Assembly (NCBI RefSeq): GCF_011009555.1
Contig: NZ_QXHD01000003.1
Location: 608,796 to 672,070 of the forward strand
Length of the DNA stretch: 63,275 nucleotides
Reading direction: 5' to 3'
From: Adonisia turfae CCMR0081
GTDB lineage: Bacteria; Cyanobacteriota; Cyanobacteriia; Phormidesmidales; Phormidesmidaceae
The translations under genes were made by a program, and so were the position numbers. This document shows, one piece after another, positions 61,936 through 63,275 of the stretch (the first letter of the stretch is position 1; each line of letters begins with the position of its first letter). Below the pieces are notes generated by a model, which was not told the DNA's origin, ran no database searches, and worked only from the letters and a program-made list of their open reading frames with translations.

Positions 61936-63275
61936 TACAGGTTTACTTGGAATAAGTCCTTAAACAAGGTTTGTACATTGTCGGGGTTGCCTTGCTTCAC
62001 GGTAGACTCTCGCAGGCTAGCAATGGCTTGTAGTTCGGCTTCATTGACGTTGCCGTAGGCGATGGGATAAAACCGCACTTCGCTATAGGCCATGATGTCT
62101 TGGACATCGCGGAATAGGTGCCCCTCATTAACATCACCATCACTGAGCAGTAGTAGGTAAAATCGACCGTTGGGGTCGTTGGCTCGTTTTTCCATCAGGT
62201 CTGCTAAAGCCACCATCACACCGTCGTACATGGCGGTACCGCCATCGGCTTGGAGCTGGTCAATGGCGGCCAATAGTTTTTTCTGCTGCAGCTCATCAAA
62301 GGGAGTCAGCTCCAGCCGTCGGACTGGCTGATCGGCAAAGGTGACTAGGCCCACCTGGTTGCCTTGGTTAATTTGTTGACTGGCAATGCGCAACCCGGCT
62401 TGAACAGCCTGCAGGGGTTCACCTTCCATGGACCCGCTAGTGTCAATCACCATTTCGAGATAAACCGTACGACCACTATCTTTATTGCTTTTCCAAGTGG
62501 ACTGGGCCGCTAGTAGGGTTTCTCCATTGGGGATGGGGGGATGGGCAGCCTTGAGATAATCGGTGTCAACAAAGCCTTGATTATTGGCCAGTTTTATCAT
62601 GTCAGGAGACTGGGCAAAGGCGGCGAACTTTTGCAGGGCAGCGGCGGTTTCGGGAGTATTCCAATCAAAACCCACTAGAGGATTGTTGTGGGGAATACCA
62701 AAGGGAATAAATTCAGTGGATTCAAATCCAGCGACCTGTTTGAGGGCCTGGTAGTTTTGATATTCCAATGGAAATGCCTGGAGTTTGGTCTGGTCTCGGA
62801 GGAAAAGTTCCTGCAGCTCTAATGTAGTCGGTGTGGTGATCAGCACCTGGGATTGAAACTGGTCAAAGACCGATGTTACTTGGGGGGTTTGTAACTCGGC
62901 TTTGGTCAACGCCCCACCATCTTTTTGATGACCAGCGGCACGCCAATAGAGGGTGTAGAGCAAATTTAAGGCGGTGGAGCTTTTATAGGGATTGGGGTAG
63001 GCTACGCTGATTTGGCCTGCTGCGATCGCATTCAACAAACTATCAAACGTAACCTCACCGCTACCCTCCAGCTGTTGGTAAACATCACTGGGCACCACCC
63101 ACCCAGCCGTATTCGCCACCAGCCGCTCGGCCACGGGGGTCACCTGAATGCCCTGACTTTGGATCATCGATACCCATAGATCGTTCGAAGGGCTATAGCC
63201 CGTGGGCTGGGCCACCCCTGCACCGATGAGGCGAGCGGCGGTACCGGAAGCAATTTGACGGATACCCACCTGGAT
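61935..63275 (-). CDS. VWA-domain protein with binding-protein-like N-terminus (partial)
   Basis: The visible part (about 446 codons) continues beyond the right edge. The N-terminal half resembles a type 2 periplasmic binding-protein fold (GYSPSNDLWVSMIQ, SVAYPNPYKSSTALNLLYTLYWRAAGH). The C-terminal half is a von Willebrand factor A domain with the metal-binding motif VIDTSGSMEGEPL (DxSxS), GGTAMYDG and LLLSDGDVNEG. VWA domains bind proteins or other ligands through a metal. It begins a coupled cluster with the 127-aa and lipoprotein genes. Confidence 0.85.
   Translation of the reverse strand: MQVGIRQIASGTAARLIGAGVAQPTGYSPSNDLWVSMIQSQGIQVTPVAERLVANTAGWVVPSDVYQQLEGSGEVTFDSLLNAIAAGQISVAYPNPYKSSTALNLLYTLYWRAAGHQKDGGALTKAELQTPQVTSVFDQFQSQVLITTPTTLELQELFLRDQTKLQAFPLEYQNYQALKQVAGFESTEFIPFGIPHNNPLVGFDWNTPETAAALQKFAAFAQSPDMIKLANNQGFVDTDYLKAAHPPIPNGETLLAAQSTWKSNKDSGRTVYLEMVIDTSGSMEGEPLQAVQAGLRIASQQINQGNQVGLVTFADQPVRRLELTPFDELQQKKLLAAIDQLQADGGTAMYDGVMVALADLMEKRANDPNGRFYLLLLSDGDVNEGHLFRDVQDIMAYSEVRFYPIAYGNVNEAELQAIASLRESTVKQGNPDNVQTLFKDLFQVNL

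Overview
The window is cyanobacterial chromosome. It carries acsF (chlorophyll cyclase), a PAP/fibrillin-type protein, bioB, rplI next to dnaB, era, a DevBCA-type exporter, a CHASE2/FecR sensor pair and pentapeptide-repeat and Uma2 proteins. The HIP1 octamer GCGATCGC is scattered through it about once per 2.5-3 kb. The gene mix suggests a Leptolyngbya- or Leptothoe-like filamentous lineage, but the sequence alone does not fix the genus. No rRNA, tRNA or CRISPR array was seen.

Layout. 1-8616: the tail of an M48 protease, a two-gene membrane cluster, acsF with a strong terminator, a fibrillin-type protein, a radical SAM/SPASM enzyme, a cold-shock-domain fusion, a flavodoxin-like protein and bioB. 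8969-13830: a PPP-type phosphatase, a CHASE2 hybrid histidine kinase translationally overlapped with a FecR protein, and a small exported SPOR-like protein. 14394-18560: a peptide ABC permease and its lipoprotein binding protein, then an EamA transporter.

18625-36242 is the most unusual part. It is a 17.6-kb minus-strand block of five genes (1099, 1290, 94, 171 and 3086 aa) encoding large, beta-rich, leaderless proteins. I can assign only a LamG-like fold and LysM-like repeats. The 171-aa protein and the N-terminus of the 3086-aa protein share a module, so the genes look like one system. Its function is unknown. The upstream gap of about 700 bp holds two inverted repeats.

36941-46553: a sulfotransferase, a second EamA transporter, a free-standing Clp N-domain protein, an XRE/MmyB-type regulator divergent from a DUF2834 membrane protein, glyoxalase II with its start codon inside a hairpin, and a NarL-type response regulator convergent with its histidine kinase. 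An identical 16-bp palindrome lies on each side of that two-component pair, upstream of two predicted exported proteins. rplI follows.

46997-57173: dnaB, era, yjbQ-like, a pentapeptide protein, then a decayed segment. The decayed segment has a glycosyltransferase frameshifted at a C5 run and an IS5-family element inserted in devA, leaving devBC plus a TetR regulator with a clear operator. 57309-63275: an antiporter-UspA fusion, an orphan protein, a Uma2 nuclease, and a three-gene lipoprotein/VWA cluster cut by the window edge.

A 38-bp palindrome family (15452-15489 and 55180-55217) sits in the first intercistronic gap of two different transporter operons. Start codons were moved inward where a Shine-Dalgarno sequence, signal peptide or family N-terminus supported it.
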